Origin: Anaeromyxobacter diazotrophicus
GTDB lineage: Bacteria > Myxococcota > Myxococcia > Myxococcales > Anaeromyxobacteraceae
Direction of reading: 5' to 3'
NCBI RefSeq assembly: GCF_013340205.1
Contig: NZ_BJTG01000007.1
Span: 248,001-312,000, forward strand
DNA: 64,000 bases
The notes beneath the pieces are model-generated. The model worked only from the letters and a program-made list of their open reading frames with translations. It had not been told where the DNA came from and made no database searches. Every line of letters starts with the position of its first letter. The first letter of the stretch is position 1. The translations under genes were made by a program, and so were the position numbers. Positions 19,172 through 27,466 of the stretch are shown here, piece by piece.

Positions 19172-19786
19172 TTACCCGCTCAGCACCTTCGAGGCGATCT
19201 CCGCGCCGCTGCGCGAGTCGACCAGGCGGATGGCGAGGAAGCGGGCCTTCACGCCCTCGTAGAAGCCCGGCTCCCCCTTCCGCTTCAGCTTCCAGGCCCC
19301 CTCGGGCCGGAAGAGCACCTCCATCTGGAGGCGGCCGGTGCGGAGCGCGCTCTCCAGCTCGAGCTCGTCCATGCCGTCGGGCAGCGCGCCCTCGATCACG
19401 ATGAACTGGATGAGCGGCCGCCCGGCCGCGTCCTGGCGGCGCGGCTCCCCGTTCGTGAGCGCGATCCCGCCGCCGTCGATGAAGGGCGTCACCACGAAGC
19501 GGAAGCCCGAGCGGGTCCGCTGCGGGCGCACGAGGTCGAGCGTCTGCTCGGCCACGCTCGCCGCGTACACGTTGCCGTCGAGGCCCCGGCGCACCCGGCG
19601 GACGTTCTGCTCGCAGTCCGCCCGCGTGAACGCGTCCTTGCAGGAGCCGACGTACCGCTCCAGGAAGGGCCCCAGGCTGTCGAGGCGCGTGGCGTGCCCG
19701 CGCAGGGCCTCGAAGCGCCCGTCTGCGTGGGTCAGGGCCGGGAGGAGGAGGGCGAGGGGGAGGAGGGCCAGGCGAGCGAGGCGCAT
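19172..19786 (-). CDS. Secreted protein of unknown function
   Basis: A 204-residue protein with a clear signal peptide (MRLARLALLPLALLLPALTHA). The mature part contains a cysteine pair (YVGSCKDAFTRADCEQNVRR, possibly a disulfide) and two beta-rich stretches, FRFVVTPFIDGGGIALTNGE and PLIQFIVIEGALPDGMDELE, ending FLAIRLVDSRSGAEIASKVL. The domain looks like a small periplasmic beta sandwich, but no family is recognised. The ATG at 19786 starts the signal peptide; a longer in-frame start at 19825 adds 13 residues without signal character. It is transcribed alone. Confidence 0.72.
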   Translation of the reverse strand: MRLARLALLPLALLLPALTHADGRFEALRGHATRLDSLGPFLERYVGSCKDAFTRADCEQNVRRVRRGLDGNVYAASVAEQTLDLVRPQRTRSGFRFVVTPFIDGGGIALTNGEPRRQDAAGRPLIQFIVIEGALPDGMDELELESALRTGRLQMEVLFRPEGAWKLKRKGEPGFYEGVKARFLAIRLVDSRSGAEIASKVLSG

Positions 19787-19932
19787 GTGCCGCGCATCAT
19801 GGACACCTGCGGCCGGGCGCATCAACGACGGGCTTGGAGGCTTCCGTCGGATGAGGTGAGGAACTATCTCCCGCCGCCGCCGGGCGCGCCCGCCTGCGCG
19901 GTCCCGAGTTTGGGTCGGGTAAGGTCGCTTTT

Positions 19933-19961
19933 TTGACTACATTCCCACACCACCCTAATGT
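19933..19961 (+). promoter_or_regulatory. Sigma-70-type promoter of the PilZ gene
   Basis: TTGACT (19933-19938), a 17-bp spacer and TAATGT (19956-19961). It follows a T-rich run that stands out in this GC-rich DNA. The PilZ start codon is 25 bp downstream, leaving room for the CAGGAGGG ribosome site. Confidence 0.65.
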
Positions 19962-19985
19962 CCGCCTCGGGGAGCAGGAGGGCGG

Positions 19986-20348
19986 ATGGCGCGAGCCAGG
20001 GCGGTGGAGCGGAGCGAGGCGCAGGAGCGGCGTGCGGCGCCGCGGCTCGACAAGGTGTTCCCGGTCTTCATCGAGGGGGAGCGCGGCGGCGCCCTGGGCG
20101 TCGCGCGCAACATCTCGCAGGGCGGGCTGTTCGTGGAGACCCGCGCCCCCGAGCCGCTCGGCAGCCAGGTCCGCGTGAGCTTTCCGTCGAGCGCGGGCGA
20201 GATGACCGCGGTCGCCGAGGTGCGCTACGTCTGCCACCTGCTCGCCCGCGCCGCCTCCGGCGCCGAGCGCCCCGCCGCGGTGCGAGGCATGGGCCTGCGC
20301 TTCCTCTACTTCGACGCCGGCGGCGCTCCGCCGCCGGTGGTCCACTGA
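19986..20348 (+). CDS. PilZ-domain protein (c-di-GMP binding candidate)
   Basis: A single-domain PilZ protein of 120 residues, a likely c-di-GMP effector. The N-terminal arginine cluster ERRAAPRLDKVFPVF corresponds to the RxxxR motif, and ARNISQGGLFVETRAP to the (D/N)xSxxG motif; together these bind the dinucleotide in characterised PilZ proteins. The remaining strands VRVSFPSSAGEMTAVAEVRY complete the barrel. No enzymatic or receiver domain is fused, so it must act through a partner, for example in motility or surface polymer control. A strong promoter lies directly upstream and the gene appears monocistronic. Confidence 0.85.
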   Translation: MARARAVERSEAQERRAAPRLDKVFPVFIEGERGGALGVARNISQGGLFVETRAPEPLGSQVRVSFPSSAGEMTAVAEVRYVCHLLARAASGAERPAAVRGMGLRFLYFDAGGAPPPVVH

Positions 20349-20410
20349 GCGACGCCGGCGCGGCGCGGCGGCGCTGGCGCCCACCCGCGGCCACGTGCTA
20401 CGCGAGCGGG

Positions 20411-21193
20411 ATGCTCGCCATCGAGACGCGCGGGCTCACCCGGCTCTTCGACGGCAAGCCCGCCGTGCAGGAGCTGGCCCTGGCGGTGCCGGCCGGCGCG
20501 TTCTACGGCTTCCTGGGCCCGAACGGCGCCGGGAAGAGCACCACCATGCGGCTGCTCACCGGGCTGCTCGCGCCGACCTCGGGCGAGGCGCGCGTGCTCG
20601 GGCTCGACGTGGCCGCGAGCCCGCTGGCGGTGAAGGCGCAGCTCGGGGTGGTCCCGGACGGCCTGTCCCTGTTCGAGCGGCTCACCGGCGAGGAGCAGCT
20701 GCGCATCCACGGGCAGCTCTACGGCCTCCCCCGCCGCGAGGCCGCGCGCCGCGCCGCCGAGCTGCTCGAGGCGCTGGAGCTGGCGGGCGACGCCGGCAAG
20801 GTGGTGCAGGCCTACAGCCACGGCATGAAGAAGAAGCTCGCCCTCGGCTGCGCGCTCATCCACGGCCCGCGGCTGCTCTTCCTCGACGAGCCGTTCGAGG
20901 GCATCGACGCGGTGGCGGTGAGCGGCATCCGGCGGCTGCTGCAGGACCTGGTCAGCCGGCGCGCGCTCACCATCTTCCTCACCAGCCACGTCCTCGAGGT
21001 GGTGGAGCGCCTCGTCACGCACGTCGGGATCATCCACCGGGGGCGGCTGGTGGTGCAGGGGACGCTGGAGGAGGTCCGCGCGACCGGCACCCTCGAGGAG
21101 ACGTTCATCCGCGCCGTCGGCGAGGCGCGGCCGGCGCCCCCGCCGCTCTCCTGGCTGGCCGGGCCGGGCGGGGCAGGGGACGGCGGGGCGTGA
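20411..21193 (+). CDS. ABC transporter ATP-binding protein
   Basis: A 260-residue ATPase of the ABC-2/exporter class. Walker A is GPNGAGKST (about residues 36-44), the signature is the variant YSHGMKKKLALG, Walker B is LLFLDEPFEGID and the switch histidine is in LTSHVLEVVE. The order and variant signature match ATPases of multidrug or polymer ABC-2 exporters. The next gene, a large permease, starts within the stop codon (GTGA), so the pair forms one transporter. The substrate is unknown. Confidence 0.92.
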   Translation: MLAIETRGLTRLFDGKPAVQELALAVPAGAFYGFLGPNGAGKSTTMRLLTGLLAPTSGEARVLGLDVAASPLAVKAQLGVVPDGLSLFERLTGEEQLRIHGQLYGLPRREAARRAAELLEALELAGDAGKVVQAYSHGMKKKLALGCALIHGPRLLFLDEPFEGIDAVAVSGIRRLLQDLVSRRALTIFLTSHVLEVVERLVTHVGIIHRGRLVVQGTLEEVRATGTLEETFIRAVGEARPAPPPLSWLAGPGGAGDGGA

Positions 21194-22794
21194 GCGCGCG
21201 CCTGGCGGATCTGGTCGAGCTGCGCCTGCGGCTCGGCCTGCGCCGGCTGCGAGGGCGCGGGGGCGCGGCCGAGGGGGCGGCGCAGCTGGTGCTCTTCGCG
21301 CTGGCGATCCCGGCGGCCCTGGCGCTGGCGGCCGCGCTCGGATTCGGGAGCTGGCGCGCCGCGCGCGCCGGCAGCGGCGAGAGCGCGATCGCGCTGGGGG
21401 CCATCCTGTTCGGCCTCTGGCAGAGCTGGACCGCGGTGGGCGTGACGGTGAACGAGCGCGACGCCCTCGACCTGCGGCGGATGCTCGTCTACCCGGTGGC
21501 GCCGGGCCGGGTCTACGCGCTCGGGCTCACGGCGAGCCTGGTGGGCGATCCGCTCGCGCTCACCTGGCTCGTGCTGCTGGCGGGCGTCGTCGCGGGCGCG
21601 GCGGTGGCGCGCCCCGGCGCCTGGCTCCTCCTGCTGGTCCTGGCGCTGCTCCTGTTCGCCGCTGCCACGACGGCGCTGGTGGCGCTCCTGCAGGAGCTCC
21701 TGGCGCGGCTCGCCCGCCGCCGCTTCGCCCGCGAGGCCGCGCTCGCGGCCGGGCTGGCGGGCTGGCTCGCCTTCGCGCTCTCGGGGGCCCGCGGCGCGGG
21801 GGCGCTCCGGACCGCCTTCCCGGCGGCGGTGCGGCTGCGCTGGGTGCTGTTCCCGCCGGCGCTGGCCCACGCCGGCGTGGCGCACCTCTTCGCCGGGAGG
21901 CCGGCGCGCGCGCTGCCGTGGCTCGCGCTGCTGGCGCTGGCCGCGGCCGTCACCGGCTGGCTCGCCTACCGGGTGGCGCTCGGCGACGCCCAGGCGGGCG
22001 GCGAGGCTGCGCTGGCCGCGCCGCGCCGCGGCCGGCCGGCCGCGCCGCTCTTCCCGGAGCGGCTCGGGCCGCTCTTCGAGAAGGAGGCCCGGCAGCTCGC
22101 GCGGCACCCGGCGGTGCGCGTCTTCGCGCTGGCGCTGCCGGCGCTGGCGGCGCTCGTCGGGTGGAAGGCGCCGGTGCACCTCCCGGGCGACCTCGCGCCG
22201 CTCTCCCAGGCGCTGCCGCTCTTCTTCCTGGCGGTGTACGTGCACCTCGGGCTGCAGGCGTTCTGGGTGAACCCGCTCGCCTGGGAGCGCGGCGGCGCGC
22301 GCGCGTTCTACCTGGCGCCGGTGGTGCCGGACGAGGTGCTCGCGGCCAAGAACCTGGCGCTCGCCGCGTGCGCCACGCTCGTCTTCCTCGCCGCCGAGAC
22401 CGCCTACGCCGCCGCCGCCGGCTGGCCCGAGCCGTGGGCGGTGGCGGGCGCGCTGGCGCTCGAGCTGGGCCTCGCGCCGGTGCTGTACGGGCTCGGGAAC
22501 GTCATCGGCATCCTGTGGCCGCGTGCGGCGCCGGTGGGGGCGCAGCGGTCCGGGGCGCTCTCCCCGCTGGCGGCGCTGGCGGGGATGGTCATCGCCTCCG
22601 GCGCGACGCTGCTCTTCGCGATCCCGGTCCTGGTGGCGATCGCGCTCGACCGGCTCTGGCTGGCGCCGGCCGCGTGGGCAGCGCTGGCGGCCGGCGGCGC
22701 CATCGCCTGGCGGCTCGCGCTCCCCGCCGCCGGCCGCCTCCTGTGGCGCCGCCGCGAGGCGGTGCTGGCGGCGGTGACCGGCGACGAGGTGTGA
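21190..22794 (+). CDS. ABC transporter permease, ABC-2 type
   Basis: A 534-residue integral membrane protein with around twelve hydrophobic segments in two groups separated by a hydrophilic stretch near residue 285 (LFPERLGPLFEKEARQLARH). It starts at a GTG inside the stop of the ATPase gene, so the two are co-translated. No substrate-binding motif is visible. The architecture, with a single large permease and one ATPase, fits a dimeric exporter. It is the last gene before the convergent glutamate dehydrogenase gene. Confidence 0.85.
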   Translation: MSARLADLVELRLRLGLRRLRGRGGAAEGAAQLVLFALAIPAALALAAALGFGSWRAARAGSGESAIALGAILFGLWQSWTAVGVTVNERDALDLRRMLVYPVAPGRVYALGLTASLVGDPLALTWLVLLAGVVAGAAVARPGAWLLLLVLALLLFAAATTALVALLQELLARLARRRFAREAALAAGLAGWLAFALSGARGAGALRTAFPAAVRLRWVLFPPALAHAGVAHLFAGRPARALPWLALLALAAAVTGWLAYRVALGDAQAGGEAALAAPRRGRPAAPLFPERLGPLFEKEARQLARHPAVRVFALALPALAALVGWKAPVHLPGDLAPLSQALPLFFLAVYVHLGLQAFWVNPLAWERGGARAFYLAPVVPDEVLAAKNLALAACATLVFLAAETAYAAAAGWPEPWAVAGALALELGLAPVLYGLGNVIGILWPRAAPVGAQRSGALSPLAALAGMVIASGATLLFAIPVLVAIALDRLWLAPAAWAALAAGGAIAWRLALPAAGRLLWRRREAVLAAVTGDEV

Positions 22795-22803
22795 GGCGCG
22801 GCG

Positions 22804-24345
22804 CTACTGGCTGAACCCCTCCAGCAGGTAGTGCGCCTCGATCCGCTTCAGCGCCAGCACCATGGCCGCGGTCCGCATGTCGACCTCCTTCCCGATGCAG
22901 TAGGGGCGGGAGTCGTGGGCGGGGGTCTTGGTGGGCCGATCGCGCGACACGTCGCGGATGATGGCGTAGTTCGACTTGATGGCGCGCTCGAGCCGGGTGT
23001 TCACCTCCTGCTCGGTCCAGTGCTCCATGCGCTGGTTCTGGAGCCACTCGTAATACGAGACCGTGACGCCGCCGGCGTTGGCGATGATGTCCGGGATGAG
23101 GTCGATCTTGCGGCCGGCGAGGACGCGCTCGCCGTCGGGCGTGGTGGGGCCGTTGGCGCCCTCCACCACCAGCTTGACGCGCAGGGTCTCCGCGACGTTC
23201 CCGTCGATCTCGCCGCCCAGCGCCGCCGGGATCGCGATGTCGGCGTCCACCTTCCAGAAGTCGGCCTTGGAGATGGCCGCCGCGCCGGGGAAGCCGAGCA
23301 CCGTCTTCTTGAGGTTGTCCGGGTTCTGGTGGACGTACTGGACGAGCGCGTCCACGTCGAGGCCCTCGTCGCTGTGGATGGTGCCGTTCGCGTCGTTCAC
23401 CGCCACGATCTTGGCGCCCATCCCGTACAGGATCTCGGCCGCGGCGGAGCCCACGTTGCCGAAGCCCTGCACCAGCACCCGGGCCCCGCGCAGCGAGAAC
23501 TCGCGGTCGCGCGCCCACTCCTCGATGCAGTAGACCACCCCCTGGCCGGTCGCCTTGAGCCGGCCCTCGGAGCCGCCGATGCGCACGTCCTTGCCGGTGA
23601 CGACGCCGCGGAAGGCGTGGGGCGTCCGCTGACCGTCGGTGAACTGGCGCATCATGATGGCCATGATGGCGCCGTTGGTGTTCACGTCCGGCGCCGGGAT
23701 GTCGAGGAACGGGCCCATCAGGTTCTTCAGCTTGTACATGTAACGCAGGGTGAGGTGCTCCATCTCCTCGCGCGAGTACGCCTGGGGGTCGATGCGGATG
23801 CCGCCCTTGGCGCCGCCGAACGGGATGTCGGCGATGGCGGTCTTCCAGGTCATCTCCGCCGCCAGCGTCTTGAAGAGGTCGAGCGAGACGTCCTTGTGGA
23901 AGCGGATGCCGCCCTTGTACGGGCCGCGGACCTGGTTGTGCTGGATCCGGTACGCCTTGAACTTGCGCGGCTCGCCCTTGACCATCTTGAAGAGCCCGCG
24001 CTTGGGGATGCGGATGACGCCCTCGCGCACGGTGATGTCGGCGTCCAGCAGGGCGCGCCGGTGCAGCACGAAGTCGCCGTTGGCGAGCGGCTCGAGCGCC
24101 ACCCCCGCCTTCATCGACGAGGCGGGCAGGTCCTTGAACGGGCCGGCCTCCTCGTCGTCGAGCGGCACCAGCCGGTCCCGCAGGTCGAGCGACACGTAGA
24201 AGATGTGCTCGAAGTCCGGCTCCTCCAGCTCGAGCCGCACGCGCGGGTGCATGTCGATGAGATCGGCCGCCCGATGGAACGTCTCGAGCTGCTCCGTGTA
24301 GATGGTCGACTTCTTGGGAGAGGAGTCCTTGCGCATCACTCGCAT
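22804..24345 (-). CDS. gdhA: Glu/Leu/Phe/Val dehydrogenase, long N-terminal form
   Basis: Oxidative deamination of glutamate (or a related amino acid) with NAD(P). The catalytic lysine region is AIADIPFGGAKGGIRIDP, the substrate-entry motif GPYKGGIRFHKDV lies just before it, and the nucleotide fold is VLVQGFGNVGSAAAEIL. The 513 residues exceed the usual 410-450: about 100 extra N-terminal residues (from MRVMRKDSSPKKSTIYTEQL to the IPKRGLF region) precede the standard domain. The ATG at 24345 has GAGGA at a good distance; open frame further upstream looks noncoding. A conserved family signature, EGANGPTTPDGERVL, lies near residue 390. Confidence 0.9.
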   Translation of the reverse strand: MRVMRKDSSPKKSTIYTEQLETFHRAADLIDMHPRVRLELEEPDFEHIFYVSLDLRDRLVPLDDEEAGPFKDLPASSMKAGVALEPLANGDFVLHRRALLDADITVREGVIRIPKRGLFKMVKGEPRKFKAYRIQHNQVRGPYKGGIRFHKDVSLDLFKTLAAEMTWKTAIADIPFGGAKGGIRIDPQAYSREEMEHLTLRYMYKLKNLMGPFLDIPAPDVNTNGAIMAIMMRQFTDGQRTPHAFRGVVTGKDVRIGGSEGRLKATGQGVVYCIEEWARDREFSLRGARVLVQGFGNVGSAAAEILYGMGAKIVAVNDANGTIHSDEGLDVDALVQYVHQNPDNLKKTVLGFPGAAAISKADFWKVDADIAIPAALGGEIDGNVAETLRVKLVVEGANGPTTPDGERVLAGRKIDLIPDIIANAGGVTVSYYEWLQNQRMEHWTEQEVNTRLERAIKSNYAIIRDVSRDRPTKTPAHDSRPYCIGKEVDMRTAAMVLALKRIEAHYLLEGFSQ

Positions 24346-24793
24346 GTCGGTCCTCGGCAGAGGCGGGAGGGGAGGCGGGTTGCCAGCTGCGCCGAAGCTA
24401 TGCCCGTTTCCACGGCGAGTCCATTGCTTGGAGAGAATGAAAGTAATGTAAGGATGTCGAAGGGTTGTGCCATCCTGCAGCCTGGCGTGGACGGCGCGGA
24501 GACGTGGGTGCTCGATCCGTAGGCAGACTTTGGCCACCCCCCCAAGAGTCCAGGGGCACCCCGGGTGTGCGACGATCAGCCACGGTGGCGGGCCGTGTTT
24601 TCCAGCAAATCGGCGCAAGCCGCCATCGGCTCGCCGTCGCGGGTCCGCAGGGGAGGGTGAGCGCCGCCTCAGCGCGCCATCCGGCTGGAGTCATCCATCG
24701 CGCTCTCATTGCGGCGTTCGCCGCGTTCACGCTCTGCGGCATGACGTTTGCTCTTCCGAACGAACGCATCCGCGGGGGCGGAAAGGACAGCTG
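24346..24793. other. Intergenic region between gdhA and the chemosensory operon
   Basis: About 450 bp without a supported gene. Near 24435-24475 it holds the AT-richest stretch nearby (aagtaatgtaaggatgtcg on the plus strand), the likely promoter zone of the dehydrogenase gene. Open frames crossing it continue into neighbouring genes in other frames and have no protein-like character. The promoter of the downstream operon must lie within the last 200 bp, but no single box pair is convincing. Confidence 0.4.
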
Positions 24794-25159
24794 GTGACTC
24801 GCAAGAAGGTCCTGCTCGTCGACGACTCGAGCACGGTCATCTTGATGGAGAAGATGATCCTGTCGAAGAGCCCCTACGAGCTCCTGACGGCGAAGGACGG
24901 GCAGGAGGGCGTCGAGATGGCGCTCGCGGAGAAGCCCGACCTCATCCTGATGGACGTGATGATGCCGCGCCTCACGGGGCTCGAGGCCTGCAAGCAGCTC
25001 CGGGCCAAGGGCCACCGCGCGCCCGTCATCCTCGTCACGACGCGCGGCGAGGAGCAGAGCGTCAAGAACGGATACGACGCCGGCTGCAACGACTACGTGA
25101 CCAAGCCCATCAACGGAGCGGAGCTCCTCTCCAAGGTCCGCGGCTACCTCGGCGCGTAG
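24794..25159 (+). CDS. cheY: CheY-like single-domain response regulator
   Basis: A 121-residue receiver domain. The acidic pair DD is at residues 10-11 (LLVDDSST), the phosphoacceptor is Asp54 (LILMDVMMP), the switch Thr is in ILVTTRG and the lysine in DYVTKPIN. It begins at a GTG and opens the chemosensory operon, so it is the probable output or an intermediate of the CheA encoded three genes on. FliM-binding surface residues cannot be judged, so motor control versus another output stays open. Confidence 0.9.
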   Translation: MTRKKVLLVDDSSTVILMEKMILSKSPYELLTAKDGQEGVEMALAEKPDLILMDVMMPRLTGLEACKQLRAKGHRAPVILVTTRGEEQSVKNGYDAGCNDYVTKPINGAELLSKVRGYLGA

Positions 25160-25169
25160 AGGTCTACCG

Positions 25170-25727
25170 ATGACGACTGAGCGAGGGCGGCGCGCCGAGG
25201 GCGTGGGCCGCGAGGAGGAGGCTCTGCGCGAGCGCCTGGCCGGCCTGGAGCAGCAGGTCGTGGAGCTCGGCAACGCCTGCGTGGTCATGGAGCGCGTCCA
25301 CGGCGCGCTCGACCGCGGCGCGGTGTTGCTCGCCATCCAGGACGTCGTCATCAACGTGATCGGCTCGGAGGAGCTCGCGATCTTCGAGGTCGCGGACGGT
25401 GGCCGGCTGCTCCGCCCCGTGCAGAGCTTCGGCGTCGAGCCGCGCGAGCTGGCGGTGGGAGCTGGCCCGGTCGGGCGCGCTGCCTCGGAGCGGAGGGCGT
25501 GGACGATCCTCGACGGCGCGCCGCCCGAGGAGGAGCCCCGGCTGACCGCCGTCGCGCCGCTCAGCGCCGGCCCGCACCTGACGGGCGTGGTCGCGATCTG
25601 GCGGATGCTCGCGCACAAGCCGGTCTTCGGCGAGGCGGACCGCGCGGTGCTCGAGCTCCTCTCACGCCACGGCGGCGCCGCCCTGCACCTCACCTCGCCG
25701 CACGCCGGCCGCCGCGCGGCGGCCTGA
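25170..25727 (+). CDS. GAF-domain protein of the chemosensory operon
   Basis: A 185-residue cytosolic protein. The first ~45 residues form a likely coiled coil (EEEALRERLAGLEQQVVELG), and the rest resembles a GAF domain: LLAIQDVVINVIGSEELAIF, VGRAASERRAWTILDG and LTAVAPLSAGPHLTGVVAIW. GAF domains bind small molecules or mediate dimerisation. It lies 10 bp after the receiver gene and 14 bp before cheA, so it is probably a component or modulator of this signalling array. Its ligand is unknown and no cofactor cysteine is evident. Confidence 0.75.
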   Translation: MTTERGRRAEGVGREEEALRERLAGLEQQVVELGNACVVMERVHGALDRGAVLLAIQDVVINVIGSEELAIFEVADGGRLLRPVQSFGVEPRELAVGAGPVGRAASERRAWTILDGAPPEEEPRLTAVAPLSAGPHLTGVVAIWRMLAHKPVFGEADRAVLELLSRHGGAALHLTSPHAGRRAAA

Positions 25728-25741
25728 GGCCGGAGCCCCGC

Positions 25742-27406
25742 ATGGACCAGCAGATCGACCCGGGGGACGAGATCGAGATCGACCGCGAGGTGCTCGTCCA
25801 GGCCTTCGTGACCGAGGCGGGCGAGGTCCTCGCCCAGATGGAGCAGCTCGCGCTGGCGCTGGAGAGCCGGCCGGAGGACGACGAGACCATCCACTCGCTG
25901 TTCCGCGCGGCGCACACGCTCAAGGGCTCGGGCTCGCTGGTCGGGTTCGACGCCGTCCGGGAGCTGGCGCACGCCACCGAGGACCTGCTCGACAAGGTGC
26001 GCTCCCGCGCGCTGCGCGTGAGCGACGGGCTGGTGAGCCTGCTCCTGCGGTCGGTCGACCTGCTCCGCGTCGCCGTCGCGGAGGGCGCCGCGGGCAGGAC
26101 CGCCGCCTCGCCCGAGACGACCTCGCTGGGTGAGCGGCTCCGCCGAGCCTCGGGAGGCGAGGGCGCCGAGTCCGGGCTGGCCCCCGCCGAGGCGGGCACC
26201 GCCGCGGGCGCCGGCGCGGCGGCCGCCCGCCCGCCGCGCACCCTGCGGGTCGAGGTCGGCAAGCTCGACCGCATGATCGACCTCTCCGGCGAGATCGCCA
26301 TCTCGCGCGGCCGGCTGGCGGACATGCTGGAGCGGCGCCGCACGCTCTCGATCGAGGAGATCCTCGAGGCGCATCGCGAGGCCGACCGCCTCTACCTGGA
26401 CCTGCAGGACCTCATCATGCAGGCGCGGATGGTGCCGCTCGGCCCCACGTTCCAGCAGCACTTCCGGACCGTGCGCGACCTCGCGACGGCTCAGGGCAAG
26501 CAGGTCCGGCTGACGCTGGAGGGCGAGGACGTGGAGGTCGACACGGCCGTCGTCGAGCACATCCGCGACCCGCTCGTCCACATGGTCCGCAACGCGGTCG
26601 ATCACGGCATCGAGGCGCCCGCCGATCGGACCGCGCGCGGCAAGGATCCCTGCGGGCGACTCACGCTCCGGGCCTTTCACGAGGGGGCGCTCGTCGTGGT
26701 GCAGCTGGCGGACGACGGCGCCGGCCTCGACCGCGACCGGATCGTCCGGCGCGCGGTGGAGCGGGGCCTGGTGACCGCGGGCGCCGCGCTCACGGACCAG
26801 GAGGTCTACGGGCTCATCTTCGAGCCGGGCTTCAGCACGCGCGACGAGGTCACCGAGGTCTCCGGCCGCGGGGTCGGCATGGACGTCGTGCGCCGGAACG
26901 TCGACGCGCTGCGCGGCTCCGTGTCCGTGGACAGCGTGGCGGGCCAGGGCACCACCGTCACGCTGCGCTTCCCGCTCACGCTCGCCATCATCCAGGGCTT
27001 CCGCGTGGTGGTCGGAGGGGACGTCTACATCCTGCCGCTGGATGCGGTCGCCGAGTGCGTCGAGCTCCCGGCGGGCGCCGATGGAGGGCGTACCGGCGTG
27101 CTGAACCTGCGCGGGCGGCCCCTGCCCTACCTCCGTCTCCGCCGCTACTTCGAGCTCGCCGGGGAGCCACCCGCCCGCGAGAACGTGGTGGTGGTCGAGC
27201 ACGAGGGAGCGGCCGTGGGGCTCGCCGTCGACGCGCTGCTCGGCGAGAGCCAGACGGTGATCAAGCCGCTCGGCCGGATGCTCCAGGGCGTGCGCGGCGT
27301 CTCGGGCTCGGCGGTGCTGGGGGACGGCCGCGTCGCGCTCATCCTCGACATCCCCGGGCTGCTCCGGGACGCGCTCGGCCGGGGGCATGGAGCGCTGCTC
27401 AGCTGA
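25742..27406 (+). CDS. cheA: Chemotaxis histidine kinase CheA (no P2 domain)
   Basis: A 554-residue CheA. P1 carries the phosphorylated His58 in RAAHTLKGSGSLVGF. A ~45-residue Ala/Gly-rich linker replaces the P2 response-regulator docking domain. P3 dimerisation starts near residue 160 (LRVEVGKLDRMIDLSGEIAI). P4 has N box HMVRNAVDHGIE, G1 DDGAGLD and G2 GRGVGMDVVRRNV. P5, CheW-like, spans about 420-554 (FRVVVGGDVYILPLDAVAEC). Its neighbours supply receptor, coupling protein, methyltransferase and methylesterase, so the pathway is complete. Confidence 0.95.
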   Translation: MDQQIDPGDEIEIDREVLVQAFVTEAGEVLAQMEQLALALESRPEDDETIHSLFRAAHTLKGSGSLVGFDAVRELAHATEDLLDKVRSRALRVSDGLVSLLLRSVDLLRVAVAEGAAGRTAASPETTSLGERLRRASGGEGAESGLAPAEAGTAAGAGAAAARPPRTLRVEVGKLDRMIDLSGEIAISRGRLADMLERRRTLSIEEILEAHREADRLYLDLQDLIMQARMVPLGPTFQQHFRTVRDLATAQGKQVRLTLEGEDVEVDTAVVEHIRDPLVHMVRNAVDHGIEAPADRTARGKDPCGRLTLRAFHEGALVVVQLADDGAGLDRDRIVRRAVERGLVTAGAALTDQEVYGLIFEPGFSTRDEVTEVSGRGVGMDVVRRNVDALRGSVSVDSVAGQGTTVTLRFPLTLAIIQGFRVVVGGDVYILPLDAVAECVELPAGADGGRTGVLNLRGRPLPYLRLRRYFELAGEPPARENVVVVEHEGAAVGLAVDALLGESQTVIKPLGRMLQGVRGVSGSAVLGDGRVALILDIPGLLRDALGRGHGALLS

Positions 27407-27466
27407 CGAGATCGCAAGGACCGGCCCGCCTCGGCGCGGGCCCATCACGACGGAGAGGGTCGACAC

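Noticed and set aside
24458-24472. A sigma-54-like site (TGGCAC, 5 bp, TTCG) on the minus strand before the glutamate dehydrogenase gene
   Set aside because: The -12 element lacks the essential GC of TTGC in the right order, and the site is about 115 bp from the start codon with no activator site visible.
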